NCBI RefSeq assembly: GCF_022836475.1
Contig: NZ_BQXH01000004.1
Location: 80,938 to 144,937, forward strand
Direction of reading: 5' to 3'
Source: Ligilactobacillus pabuli
GTDB lineage: Bacteria > Bacillota > Bacilli > Lactobacillales > Lactobacillaceae
DNA: 64,000 nt
The notes under the pieces are model-generated. The model ran no database searches. It was not told the origin of the DNA and saw only the letters and a list, made by a program, of their open reading frames with translations. Below, one piece after another: positions 45,125-53,420 of the stretch; position 1 is the first letter of the stretch; every line of letters starts with the position of its first letter. The position numbers and the translations under genes were made by a program.

Positions 45125-45209
45125 AAAGTACACCCTTTTAGTGGACTAGTCAAACTATAACTCTACAACTAACTTGCAGAGCCGTCCAGCTTTTTTGGGG
45201 TGTACTCTT
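45125..45209 (-). terminator. Large structured 3' element of purB
   Basis: 85 nt with three nested stems: AGAGTACACCC / GGGTGTACTTT (outer), TGGAC / GTCCA, and CTCTGCAA / TTGTAGAG. The outer arm ends in TTTAATTTTT on the minus strand, so it could work as a terminator, but it is far larger than usual ones. Confidence 0.65.
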
Positions 45210-45216
45210 AATTAAC

Positions 45217-46512
45217 TTATTTTAAACCGACCCGGGCAAAGATCTCATCAACTCGACGCAAGTGCCAGTGGTAATCAAAGGCGTCGTCTAAAGTTGCTTG
45301 ATCTAAGCGTTCCGTAATGGCAGGATCCTCTTCTAGCAACTGTCTAAATGGTAGTTCTTCATCCCAAGCACGTGAAGTTTTAGGCTGAATCAAATCATAA
45401 GCAGCTTCACGGCTCATTCCAGCATCGATCAACTTCAACAAAACTCGGCCGGAATAAATCAAGCCAAACGTCTTGTCCATGTTTTTCTTCATGTTTTCAG
45501 GGAAGACTGTCAAATTCTTTAAGATCTTGCCAAAACGATTTAACATGTAATCTAACAAAATAGTCGTGTCTGGTAAAATGATCCGTTCAGCAGATGAATG
45601 AGAAATATCACGTTCATGCCACAAGGAAACATCTTCGTAAGCAGTCATCACATGTCCGCGAACGACCCGTGCTAGTCCACAAATGTTTTCTGAACCAATT
45701 GGGTTACGTTTATGCGGCATCGCTGAAGAGCCTTTTTGACCCTTGCTGAAGTGTTCTTCGACTTCACGAGTTTCCGTCTTTTGCAAACCGCGAATTTCAG
45801 TGGCAAATTCTTCCAAACTCGTCGCGATCAAGCCCATCACTGAAACATATTCAGCATGTAAGTCACGCGGCAGAACTTGACTAGAAATTTCTTGGGCACG
45901 TAAGCCGAGTTTGTCACAGACATATTTTTCAATGAAGGGGTCAATGTTTGCAAAACTACCAACTGCCCCACTGATCTTGCCAGCTTCAACGCCCGCCGCA
46001 GCATGGTCAAAGCGTTCGATGTCACGGTTGATTTCAGAATACCAGCGAGCTAATTTCAAACCAAAAGTTGTTGGTTCGGCGTGAACCCCATGAGTCCGGC
46101 CCATCATGACCGTATATTTATATTCCTGCGCCTTGTCGGCTATAATTTGCTTAAAGTTTTGCAAATCAGCCCGCAAAACATCGTTGGCTTTCTTCATTTG
46201 GTAGCCATAAGCCGTATCCACGACGTCAGTACTGGTCAAACCATAGTGGACCCACTTTTTTTCGTCTCCAAGTGATTCGGAGACGCAACGAGTAAAGGCG
46301 ATCACATCATGGTGAGTCTGTGCTTCGATCTCAGCAATGCGGTCAACATCAAAACTAGCATTGTCCTGAATCTTTTTAATATCTTCTGCTGGGATCATCC
46401 CGAGTTTAGACCAGCCCTCATCAGCTGCCACTTCAACTGCTAGCCAGCAATCATATTTAGTTTGGTCATTCCAGATGGCCGCCATTTCTGGACGTGTATA
46501 TCTTGAAATCAT
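45217..46512 (-). CDS. purB: Adenylosuccinate lyase
   Basis: Acts twice in purine synthesis (SAICAR to AICAR, adenylosuccinate to AMP). 431 residues. Superfamily signature [16 protein letters not shown] with the catalytic Ser loop, [14 protein letters not shown] and [18 protein letters not shown]. Divergent from the deoxynucleoside kinase gene. No other pur genes nearby. Confidence 0.97.
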   Translation of the reverse strand: MISRYTRPEMAAIWNDQTKYDCWLAVEVAADEGWSKLGMIPAEDIKKIQDNASFDVDRIAEIEAQTHHDVIAFTRCVSESLGDEKKWVHYGLTSTDVVDTAYGYQMKKANDVLRADLQNFKQIIADKAQEYKYTVMMGRTHGVHAEPTTFGLKLARWYSEINRDIERFDHAAAGVEAGKISGAVGSFANIDPFIEKYVCDKLGLRAQEISSQVLPRDLHAEYVSVMGLIATSLEEFATEIRGLQKTETREVEEHFSKGQKGSSAMPHKRNPIGSENICGLARVVRGHVMTAYEDVSLWHERDISHSSAERIILPDTTILLDYMLNRFGKILKNLTVFPENMKKNMDKTFGLIYSGRVLLKLIDAGMSREAAYDLIQPKTSRAWDEELPFRQLLEEDPAITERLDQATLDDAFDYHWHLRRVDEIFARVGLK

Positions 46513-46673
46513 TCGCTTTTTTCTCCTTTATCACGGTTAATTATTGTTTTTCGTTAAGGTTTACTAGAGTAATTATACAGTTTACCACCTAATCGTACCA
46601 GTTTTTCTTGCAAATTTCAGCTAAAAAAATTACCGGCATCGTTTTCAAACGGCCTGACTGAAAAATCTGACGA

Positions 46674-46702
46674 TTGAAAAGCCCGCCCGGTCAATGTAGA
46701 AT
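46674..46702 (+). promoter_or_regulatory. Promoter of the deoxynucleoside kinase gene
   Basis: TTGAAA (46674-46679), 17-bp spacer, TAGAAT (46697-46702); leader of about 100 nt. The minus strand of this 295-bp gap also carries a TATAAT near 46578 that could serve purB. Confidence 0.7.
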
Positions 46703-46807
46703 AGATTAGGCAAATCAATAATCTTACCACACAGAAGAACAACTTATCAGCCAGGTCAAAGTACAGCTGGCCATTGTTTTTCGTCAAATACAAAGGAGTG
46801 TCCCAGC

Positions 46808-47539
46808 TTGATCACTTTAGCCGGAATCATCGGGTCAGGCAAATCCAGCCTGACTGAAATTTTAGCGGATGAACTTGGTACTAAACCATTCTACGAACCA
46901 GTCGAAGATAATCCAGTCTTGCCCCTTTTTTACCAGGGCAATGAGATCGCCGCTAAACGCCGCGCAGCCGGGGAACAAAATGTTTCCAACCCCTACGCTT
47001 ACTTACTGCAAACTTTCTTTTTAAATCGTCGTTTTAAAATGATCAAGCTTGCCAAAAAAGGCAGCAATAACATTTTAGACCGTTCGATCTATGAAGACGC
47101 AATGTTTATGAAAATGAACACTGCTATGGGAAACGCGACAGAAATTGAATACAAGATCTATCAAGAATTGTTGGCTAATATGTTGTCGGAACTGCAATAT
47201 GTCAGTGACGAACCAACCGAAGATTTAATGGTCATGATCAACGTCTCTTACGAAACGATGATCAAACGGATCAAAAAACGTGGTCGCGAATTCGAACAGA
47301 TCGAAGCTGACCCATCTCTAGTGAGCTACTACCATAACTTGCTGGATTACTATCATCAATGGGCAGAATCATACGACATCTCACCCTTCTTGATGATCGA
47401 TGGCAATAAATATGACTTTGTCGAAAATCTTGCCGATCGTGCGCAGGTCTTAGACCAAATCGAAAGTAAATTAGTGGAATTAGGTAAACTAACTCCCGCT
47501 GAATTTGCTGCACTGCAACAAAAACGTGCACACAACTAA
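46808..47539 (+). CDS. Deoxynucleoside kinase (dGuo/dAdo type)
   Basis: Salvages deoxyribonucleosides to their monophosphates, important in lactobacilli. 243 residues from TTG 46808, the codon with SD AAAGGAGTG. P-loop GIIGSGKSSL, substrate-binding ERS-equivalent LDRSIYEDAMF, and lid KRIKKRGREFEQ. Lactobacilli often have a tandem pair of such genes; only one is present here, so dAdo versus dGuo preference cannot be assigned. Confidence 0.92.
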   Translation: MITLAGIIGSGKSSLTEILADELGTKPFYEPVEDNPVLPLFYQGNEIAAKRRAAGEQNVSNPYAYLLQTFFLNRRFKMIKLAKKGSNNILDRSIYEDAMFMKMNTAMGNATEIEYKIYQELLANMLSELQYVSDEPTEDLMVMINVSYETMIKRIKKRGREFEQIEADPSLVSYYHNLLDYYHQWAESYDISPFLMIDGNKYDFVENLADRAQVLDQIESKLVELGKLTPAEFAALQQKRAHN

Positions 47540-47549
47540 GACCAAATTA

Positions 47550-47588
47550 AAAGCAATCCTCCCGTTTGATGGAAGATTGCTTTTTTAT
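47550..47588 (+). terminator. Terminator of the deoxynucleoside kinase gene
   Basis: AAGCAATC loop GATTGCTT followed by TTTTTATT. Confidence 0.88.
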
Positions 47589-47629
47589 TTAAAAAGGAGT
47601 TGGAGGTAAACTGGTCTCAACCAAACTAC

Positions 47630-47708
47630 TTCTGGACCATACTTCGAGAAACTTTGGTCCACAAATTCGTTTCTGGACCATACTTTCGGAAACTTTGGTC
47701 CACAAATT
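47630..47708. repeat. Two tandem 39-bp hairpin units
   Basis: Two direct copies of TTTCTGGACCATACTT...GAAACTTTGGTCCACAAATT; each unit holds the palindromic arms TGGACCA / TGGTCCA. Differences are confined mostly to the loop (CGAGA versus TCGGA). No coding potential. Confidence 0.7.
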
Positions 47709-47720
47709 TATTGAACTACC

Positions 47721-47770
47721 AAAAACGAGACTGGCCTTGCCAACTTAGGCAAAAAGACAGTCTCGTTTTT
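47721..47770. terminator. Second strong hairpin terminator
   Basis: AAAAACGAGACTG and CAGTCTCGTTTTT, 13-bp perfect arms; may work in both directions. 180 bp beyond the kinase stop, with no gene between. Confidence 0.75.
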
Positions 47771-47782
47771 CATGTTCTTTTT

Positions 47783-47842
47783 GTAGTCGAGCTCCGTGTG
47801 ACAAGAGATTCCGCTTATCCCGTTTCACTGCGCTCTGTGTTT
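47783..47842 (-). repeat. Internally deleted copy of the hairpin element
   Basis: 60 bp on the minus strand: CACAGAGCGCAGTGAAACG ... TCACACGGAGCTCGACTAC, both ends of the 125-bp element without its inner hairpin. Arms GTGA / TCAC. It abuts the stop codon of the neighbouring small gene. Confidence 0.65.
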
Positions 47843-48045
47843 TAATCTTCTGCCGCTTCCATTGCCTCTAAAATACTTTGCAAGTTACGACATTCGTTTT
47901 GTATGCTCTTACGTTTTTCATCATAAACCTTCAGAAGATCGCGTGTTAATTCAGAATGACTGAATTGTTCACACACACTGTCCAAACTGACAGCTTCCTC
48001 CTCTGCTACTTGATAGTCGCGTAAAATATCAAGTTTGTTGCCCAT
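47842..48045 (-). CDS. Small helical protein of unknown function
   Basis: 67 residues from ATG 48045 (MGNKLDILRDYQ), SD GGGAGGC. Acidic and probably all-helical with a coiled-coil-like C-terminal half (LLKVYDEKRKSIQNECRNLQ); two cysteines. No recognised family. Single gene with a repeat element at its 3' end. Confidence 0.6.
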   Translation of the reverse strand: MGNKLDILRDYQVAEEEAVSLDSVCEQFSHSELTRDLLKVYDEKRKSIQNECRNLQSILEAMEAAED

Positions 48046-48149
48046 GACAAAGCCTCCCAAAAATGTAAATTGTAATTTCTTAACCAGAATAATTTACCAC
48101 TTTTTGAGGGCGTTGTTAACAGTTTTTTGTTACAAATTCGTTACAAATC

Positions 48150-48194
48150 AAAAAGCCTGTCAGCCCCTTCAATACGGGGACTAACAGGCTTTTA
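48150..48194 (-). terminator. Terminator of ackA
   Basis: AAAAGCCTGT / ACAGGCTTTT arms with an inner CCCC/GGGG pairing. Confidence 0.9.
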
Positions 48195-48206
48195 ATCAAT
48201 TCTGAA

Positions 48207-49400
48207 TTATTTCTTGCTTAATGCTAAAACATCGCGGGCAATCATTACTTCTTCGTCCGTTGGGATGCGCATTACAGTCACTTTAGAATCTGGACCGGAA
48301 ACGATGTTAGCAACATCGCCGCGTTTGGCGTTTTCTTCTTCGTTGATTGTTACACCGGCAAAGGCCAAGCGTTTCATCACGTCTTCACGAGTTTCTTGCG
48401 AGTTTTCACCCACACCAGCAGTGAAGATAATACCGTCTAAGCCGCCCATTTCGAAGGCATATTGGCCAATGTATTTCACGATATCTTTATTCATGATATC
48501 CATGGCTAATTTAGCACGGTGGTTTGTATCTTCAACGGCCAAGATGTCACGGCTATCTGGAGAAATACCAGAAATTCCCAACAAGCCTGATTCATGGTTC
48601 AACTTGTCAACCATTTCTTGGATAGAATCGATGTGCAACTTGTTCATCATGAATGAAACCAAGGAAACATCGATGTCACCAGAACGAGTAGCCATTGTGA
48701 TTCCTGTTAATGGAGTGAAGCCCATTGAGATATCAAATGATTTACCATTCTTGATGGCACAAATTGAAGCACCAGCACCAACGTGGCAACTAACGATCTT
48801 TAAGTCTTCCAAAGGACGACCCATTAACTTAGCAGCTTCGGCTGAAACGTAACGGTGACTTGTGCCATGGGCACCATATCTTCTGACACCATATTTTTCG
48901 TACCATTCGTAAGGGACACTGTAAATATAGTTTTCTTCTGGCATTGTTTGGTGGAAAGCAGTATCGAAGACAACCACTGAAGTAGCTTCAGGCAAGATCT
49001 TCTTGAATGCTTTGATTCCGATCAAGTTAGCTGGGTTGTGCAATGGTGCCATTTCAGCGATATCGTTGATTTGTTCGATCACTTTGTCATCAACAACAAC
49101 GGAATGGTCGAAAACTTCGCCCCCGGCAACAACACGGTGACCAACACCTTCGATTTCTGAATAATCTTCGATGATGTTCAAATCAAGCAGCATGTCCATC
49201 AATTTCTGGACAGCAGCTTTATGGTCAGCAATTTTTTCTGTACTTTCGTACTTTTCACCATCATGATGCTTGATCGTGATGATTGAGTCTTCCAAACCGA
49301 TCCGTTCGATTTGGCCAGAACTGATCACAGTTTCTTCTGGCATGTTGTAGAGCTTAAATTTAAAACTTGAGCTCCCTGAGTTTACGGCTAAAATTTCCAT
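48207..49400 (-). CDS. ackA: Acetate kinase
   Basis: Converts acetyl phosphate and ADP to acetate and ATP, a main ATP-yielding step. 397 residues. N-terminal NSGSSSFKFKLY, active-site GVGHRVVAGGEVF and AHGTSHRYVS, C-terminal FTAGVGENS. SD GAGGAG. Promoter overlaps a cre site, fitting CcpA control. Confidence 0.97.
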   Translation of the reverse strand: MEILAVNSGSSSFKFKLYNMPEETVISSGQIERIGLEDSIITIKHHDGEKYESTEKIADHKAAVQKLMDMLLDLNIIEDYSEIEGVGHRVVAGGEVFDHSVVVDDKVIEQINDIAEMAPLHNPANLIGIKAFKKILPEATSVVVFDTAFHQTMPEENYIYSVPYEWYEKYGVRRYGAHGTSHRYVSAEAAKLMGRPLEDLKIVSCHVGAGASICAIKNGKSFDISMGFTPLTGITMATRSGDIDVSLVSFMMNKLHIDSIQEMVDKLNHESGLLGISGISPDSRDILAVEDTNHRAKLAMDIMNKDIVKYIGQYAFEMGGLDGIIFTAGVGENSQETREDVMKRLAFAGVTINEEENAKRGDVANIVSGPDSKVTVMRIPTDEEVMIARDVLALSKK

Positions 49401-49448
49401 AATAAAATATCTCCTCTAAAATTTCTCTAAGTAAAGCATTACTTTAAA

Positions 49449-49476
49449 ATTATACAACGCTTTCAAATTTTCACAA
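49449..49476 (-). promoter_or_regulatory. ackA promoter with cre site
   Basis: Minus strand TTGTGA (49476-49471), 16 bp, TATAAT (49454-49449). The spacer contains TGAAAGCGTTGTAT (49465-49452), 12 of 14 matches to the cre consensus bound by CcpA. Overlap with -10 would favour repression; ackA activation in Bacillus uses a cre further upstream. Confidence 0.65.
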
Positions 49477-49565
49477 GGGGGAATTTTGTGAAAAATTAAT
49501 ATCTTCGCGCCGTAAAACGCATTACAATAGGGATTAGGCACCTTTTTTAGCAGGAGGAATTAATT

Positions 49566-50126
49566 GTGTACAACTCAAAATTACAAACACTTTTACAACA
49601 AAAACCAGAAATTGCCCACATTTTCAAAATTTTACGTCACCATCATTTGCCCCAAGCAACCTTGTGTGCTGGAACGATTCGCAGCTTAGTGTGGAATGCA
49701 CAAACTAACCGTCACGTTCCCTTAATGTTATCCGAGCTAGATGTGTACTACCGTGACCCTAGTGAATCTTACGAAGATTTTCAGGTGACCCAGGCCACTT
49801 TTAAACAAGCAGAATCCCAGTACTTATGGAATCTGCAAAACATTGCCCTCCCACCACGGCACGGCTCTGAATTGCATTTCCATTCCACTATGGAAGAAAC
49901 CCTGGCTGATTTTCCAGAAACCTGTACTAGCGTGGGCGTTCAATGTTTAGCTGATGGTACCTATGAAATTATTGCACCCCATGGTCTCGACGATCTCTTT
50001 GAATTAAAGATTCGTCCCACAGCCAATTATCTGCCAGGCAGCCCGCTGCATACGCGCTTTGAACAACGAGTCAAAAACAAGCGTTGGCTCACTGAATGGC
50101 CCGACCTGCAAATTATTGAAGAATAA
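49566..50126 (+). CDS. Nucleotidyltransferase family protein (DUF925/NTP_transf_6-like)
   Basis: 186 residues from GTG 49566 (SD AGGAGG). The stretch CAGTIRSLVWN and ELDVYYRDPSESYED matches the family pattern of a Gly-rich loop followed by a D-x-D-like metal site (here ELDVYY with Asp). FELKIRPTANY near the C-terminus is also typical. Probably a cytosolic nucleotidyltransferase; substrate unknown. Stand-alone gene. Confidence 0.72.
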   Translation: MYNSKLQTLLQQKPEIAHIFKILRHHHLPQATLCAGTIRSLVWNAQTNRHVPLMLSELDVYYRDPSESYEDFQVTQATFKQAESQYLWNLQNIALPPRHGSELHFHSTMEETLADFPETCTSVGVQCLADGTYEIIAPHGLDDLFELKIRPTANYLPGSPLHTRFEQRVKNKRWLTEWPDLQIIEE

Positions 50127-50132
50127 CTAAGA

Positions 50133-50173
50133 AAAGAGGCTTTCTCACCACTCAATGATGAAAAAGCCTCTTT
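50133..50173. terminator. Bidirectional terminator
   Basis: AAAGAGGCTTT and AAAAGCCTCTTT arms between convergent genes. Confidence 0.88.
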
Positions 50174-50183
50174 ATTTGTCGTT

Positions 50184-50534
50184 TTAATGTGAGCCAGCGG
50201 GCTGACCCAAAAGTTTGATGATCTCAATCTCGCTATTGTTAACCATGATCATGGAAATTGTATAGAGATCCATGAAGAAAGCTAACTCAACGATCGTTCC
50301 CTTAAAGAATAAGAATAACGAGATGAAAAACATCACTTGCCCTAAAATGGACCATTTACGTTTAGTTTGTGCAAAACGCTGGAGTTGTCCTTGCTCAGGT
50401 TCTGAGAGTTTTTCTGGCTCTCTGATCTGGGCATTTGTCCGTAACTTCACCAAGCGATAGTTGCGCCGAATATTATAAATCGTGAGAAGAAACAAGGCGA
50501 GATAAACAACGACTGCGCCAAGAGTTACTTTCAA
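50184..50534 (-). CDS. Small two-helix membrane protein of unknown function
   Basis: 116 residues. Two hydrophobic segments (about 4-20, and 65-98, the latter possibly two passes) separated by a charged cytosolic loop (RTNAQIREPEKLSEPEQ). No recognised domain. 30 nt after the universal stress protein gene on the same strand, SD GAAGGAG-like, so possibly co-transcribed. Confidence 0.6.
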   Translation of the reverse strand: MKVTLGAVVVYLALFLLTIYNIRRNYRLVKLRTNAQIREPEKLSEPEQGQLQRFAQTKRKWSILGQVMFFISLFLFFKGTIVELAFFMDLYTISMIMVNNSEIEIIKLLGQPAGSH

Positions 50535-50563
50535 GTTTTTCTCCTTCCCTATTCACGCTCAAA

Positions 50564-51022
50564 TTAACGAGCGATGATCACGTCACACGCTGCTGCGCGG
50601 ATCACATAGTCAGTCACTGCACCGACAAAGACCCGTTCAACCGCATTCAAACCTGTCGGCCCCATAATGATCAAGTCAACTTGATGATCTTCTGGGAAAT
50701 CCTTTGCGATGACCGTCCGTGGTGAACCAAAACGAGCATGGACATCAACGTCTTCTAAGCCCTGTTTTTTAACCCGTGTTTGTAATTCAGCTAGGTATTT
50801 ATCTACATCTTCGAAAGTTTTATAGACAACATCTCCACTGGCATTTAACATTCCGGCAAAGCTCACTGAAAATTGTTTCAGGTCGATCACATTCAAAATG
50901 TCTAAGTGTGCATGGTTTCGTTTTGCAACTTCCACAGCCTTTGCTAAAGCTTTTTCTGCTGCCTCAGAACCATCAACTGGTACAAGGATCGTCTTATATT
51001 CTTGTTCTGCCACAGTTGCCAC
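50564..51022 (-). CDS. Universal stress protein (UspA family)
   Basis: 152 residues. Starts with ILVPVDGSEAAEKAL (residues about 14-30) and ends with the ATP-binding pattern MGPTGLNAVERVFVGAVTD and VIIAR. SD AAAGGGAG. Cytosolic stress protein; precise role unknown. Confidence 0.92.
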   Translation of the reverse strand: MATVAEQEYKTILVPVDGSEAAEKALAKAVEVAKRNHAHLDILNVIDLKQFSVSFAGMLNASGDVVYKTFEDVDKYLAELQTRVKKQGLEDVDVHARFGSPRTVIAKDFPEDHQVDLIIMGPTGLNAVERVFVGAVTDYVIRAAACDVIIAR

Positions 51023-51095
51023 TCCCTTTAATAAAAATTAGTGTTTTAATGCTCCACTTGCTAACTAAAGTATAACATTAATTCAATTTACTGTC

Positions 51096-51395
51096 CTATA
51101 ATTTGTCGCCAGTCACTTTGAGGTAGTCACGACTGCTCACACGGACTAATTCTAATCCTGCCATGACGTCACTATTAGTTTCTAAGTATTCTACGATGGT
51201 ATGTAGAAATTTAGCGTACGCACGGTCTGTTCCTTCATAACTAGCTAATTCGGCTCCGCAAGCTCGTTTCAAGCTCTTCCAGAGTAATGTTGCACGTTGG
51301 ACGTCTCCTTGTGATTCGAGTCCGATGCCGCGCTGCGCTTCATCGCGATAAATTTTAGCTCGGTTGATCAAATACTCCTGATTATTTTCTGTCAT
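51096..51395 (-). CDS. Hypothetical protein, 99 residues
   Basis: Soluble, probably all-helical protein (YLINRAKIYRDEAQRGIGL, ERLETNSDVMAG-like helices). No recognised family. Own promoter TTGCCA/TACTAT with 17-bp spacing (51439-51467). The universal stress protein gene lies 74 nt downstream on the same strand and may share the transcript. Confidence 0.65.
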   Translation of the reverse strand: MTENNQEYLINRAKIYRDEAQRGIGLESQGDVQRATLLWKSLKRACGAELASYEGTDRAYAKFLHTIVEYLETNSDVMAGLELVRVSSRDYLKVTGDKL

Positions 51396-51438
51396 AGTCG
51401 TAACTTCCTTTCTCCCTCTATATGTTTACGTTTTCAAA

Positions 51439-51467
51439 ATAGTACATCATTTAGTGGCACTTGGCAA
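51439..51467 (-). promoter_or_regulatory. Promoter of the 99-residue gene
   Basis: Minus strand TTGCCA (51467-51462), 17 bp, TACTAT (51444-51439). Confidence 0.65.
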
Positions 51468-51980
51468 CTTTAACGACTGGTCTATTTTTGCTTGCTCCTT
51501 GTCAACGTGCACCTCAGCTGCTCTAACTTAAACTACTGAGTGTTGCCCGCCCTCACTGGTCAACATGATTTAAGGTTTTTAATTCACAATATCAAAATAA
51601 ATATATAGAAATTACTTATAATTATAACAAGTAACTTTGTGAAAGTAAAACAAAACATTTAGCTAATTCCCCGAAATTACTGGAATCTACCACTATGATG
51701 TTAGTTTAATATTTTTAGGAAACAGTTTGAGAATTGTTTCATAAATTTTCTCTGATATTTGAAATTTACCATTCATTGAACGCATTTTCTTGGAAAGACC
51801 TAATATCTTTTGCAAAACCTATTTCACGGAACTTTCCCTAGGACTAACATGAAAAAACCGTTGAGACAGCCCCGTTTGGTGTATACTAGAATGTGGCTTG
51901 TTAAGCTGAGTTTACACAGCCGTGCAAAATTTGCTGGTTTGAACTACTTTTTAGTTGCAAAGAAAACTGCACTAATTTAA
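51468..51980. other. Gene-free AT-rich stretch
   Basis: About 510 bp without a supported gene on either strand. It holds an inverted repeat GAAACAGTTTGAGAATTGTTTC (arms at 51719-51740) and a promoter-like TTGAGA/TATACT near 51860-51890, which may be what remains of the promoter of the truncated gene that follows. Confidence 0.6.
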
Positions 51981-51982
51981 AA

Positions 51983-52430
51983 ATCTTCTGAAAACCACTC
52001 AGCTTTTCAAAAGTATCAAAAAAAGACGACCTACGTAATTGAACTCAAACAAAACGCTGAACAAGTCCAAAAATTTGAAAACATCATCCAAAAATACCAC
52101 ATGCAAAAAAATGTCATTGTTCAAGCTGGCGATCTGAATGCCCTCAAAGAACTAGACGAGGTCTTCCCCAAGATGCCAAAATTAGCTTTAGTCGGTACTC
52201 AAGATAATTTTGATCAAGCATTAAAGTCCCCTGCAGTCGACATTGTCGGAGCCAACGTTAATCTGATGAATCCAGAAAACGTGCAGCGCGCACACGAGCA
52301 GCATAAGCAATTCAACGCTTGGGCTTTGGATAGTGACTCTGAAATCAAAAAAGCAATCGACTTAGGTGTTGATAGTTACTTTACCAACTACACCGCTAAA
52401 GCATTAGCCTTAGAGAAAAAATATCGTTAA
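51983..52430 (+). pseudogene. 5'-truncated glycerophosphodiester phosphodiesterase
   Basis: The frame from about 51983 reads TTYVIELKQNAEQV, NVIVQAGDLNALKEL, DIVGANVNLMNPENV and FNAWALDSDSEIKKAIDLGVDSYFTN, which corresponds to the C-terminal half of GDPD/UgpQ enzymes, including the ELK with a metal-binding Glu. The N-terminal half with the HRG motif and first metal ligands is missing; a TAA stop lies in frame at about 51976. The ATG at 52101 would give 109 residues but has no SD. Probably a remnant. Confidence 0.65.
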
Positions 52431-52439
52431 TCCTATTAA

Positions 52440-52471
52440 AAAAAGACAGTCACTTGTGATTGCCTTTTTTG
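52440..52471 (+). terminator. Terminator after the GDPD remnant
   Basis: CAGTCAC-TT-GTGATTG stem followed by CCTTTTTT. Confidence 0.7.
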
Positions 52472-52583
52472 TTCTCATCAATTATAAAGCGTTAGTTCCG
52501 CCATCGATTTTCAAATAAAAAAGCGGTGACTGTGAGGCCAGCGCTTTAATCTCGAATTAGAATAGTTGTATTTTCTGAGCCGT

Positions 52584-52868
52584 TTAATGTCTTACAGAGC
52601 TTATTATTTCCGACTTTGAAACTTCAAATGGTAATTGAAATGCTTGATCGTAATGTCTTGAATCAACTTTAATATGTTCCTTTAGCGTTGCTGGTTCAGG
52701 AAAGTCTGTTCGACCATCTAGTGCCAACATTAAAACATCTTTTCCCTGTTCATACGCATCAGCGGGTGTTTCACCAAACGTGACTGCTTCTGGAAAGTTT
52801 TCGAATGAAACTTCCCACACATTATCTTCTGTATTATGAGCTAAAGTTCCATAGTATTTATAAACCAT
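52584..52868 (-). CDS. HicB-like antitoxin-fold protein (solo)
   Basis: 94 residues from ATG 52868 (MVYKYYGTLAHN), SD AAGGGG; the longer frame overlaps the upstream gene. HicB/DUF1902-type partial RNase H fold: NVWEVSFENFPEAVTFGETPADAYEQGKDVL. No C-terminal DNA-binding motif is evident and no hicA toxin gene lies beside it. Follows another HicB-like gene with a 31-nt gap. Confidence 0.72.
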   Translation of the reverse strand: MVYKYYGTLAHNTEDNVWEVSFENFPEAVTFGETPADAYEQGKDVLMLALDGRTDFPEPATLKEHIKVDSRHYDQAFQLPFEVSKSEIISSVRH

Positions 52869-52899
52869 CTGAATTAACCCCTTTTCACGATGTGATAAC

Positions 52900-53217
52900 C
52901 TAGTTGTCTTCTTCTCTTTCCCGTTCAATCGTTGTATCAACTTCAATTGGAATCAGTAACCCATTATTCACTTGAGCGATTTCATCCACAGTGCTTGATT
53001 TTGGTGTGCTTTCTCCATAATCTTCTTTATCTAACAAGAGAACAGTTAACGACTCATGTGCAGCTTGCAAAGCCTCTGCCATATTATTACCGTATGTAGC
53101 AACCTCATAGCCAAAGTCTGGAAAAGTCACTTCATACTGTTGGTGATCATTCAATTGAAATTGTGCATAATTTGAACTACCATCCTTTAAAAAGGCTGGA
53201 TTCTGGGAACACAGCAA
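52900..53217 (-). CDS. HicB-like protein next to IS end
   Basis: Up to 105 residues; the central part YEVTFPDFGYEVATYGNNMAEALQAAHESL is HicB-fold. The only start is a TTG at 53217 without a clear SD, 9 bp outside the last hairpin of the tnpB element, so the native 5' end may have been removed or displaced by insertion. No toxin gene adjacent. Could be non-functional. Confidence 0.55.
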   Translation of the reverse strand: MLCSQNPAFLKDGSSNYAQFQLNDHQQYEVTFPDFGYEVATYGNNMAEALQAAHESLTVLLLDKEDYGESTPKSSTVDEIAQVNNGLLIPIEVDTTIEREREEDN

Positions 53218-53225
53218 ACTTATCG

Positions 53226-53420
53226 GTTAGATCACTCTAACTAAATAGACAGCGGTCACTGCTATTTACCACGGTATGTTCCATACCTTAATTTCAAAAC
53301 TCGCCTAAACGAGGACTTTTTCTTTTTCAATTTGGGCTAGTCCACGATGCAGAATGTTTTGACTAGCATTAATATCACGGTTTAAGTGCGTCCCACAGGT
53401 TGGGCAATCCCACTCCCGGA
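53226..53420 (-). ncRNA. Possible omega RNA of TnpB
   Basis: By analogy with IS605 TnpB systems the guide RNA overlaps the 3' end of tnpB and the right end. Here that segment carries hairpins GGTATG-TTC-CATACC (53273-53287), AGCGGTCACTGCT (53250-53262) and GTTAGATCACTCTAAC. Guide would be read from DNA just left of 53226. Position is inferred, not mapped. Confidence 0.4.

Noticed and set aside
47630..47708. Possible CRISPR array
   Set aside because: Only two direct units, each itself palindromic, without unique spacers or cas genes.
48214..48852. 212-codon plus-strand frame opposite ackA
   Set aside because: Full overlap with a certain gene, Ser/Ile-rich, no SD; antisense shadow.
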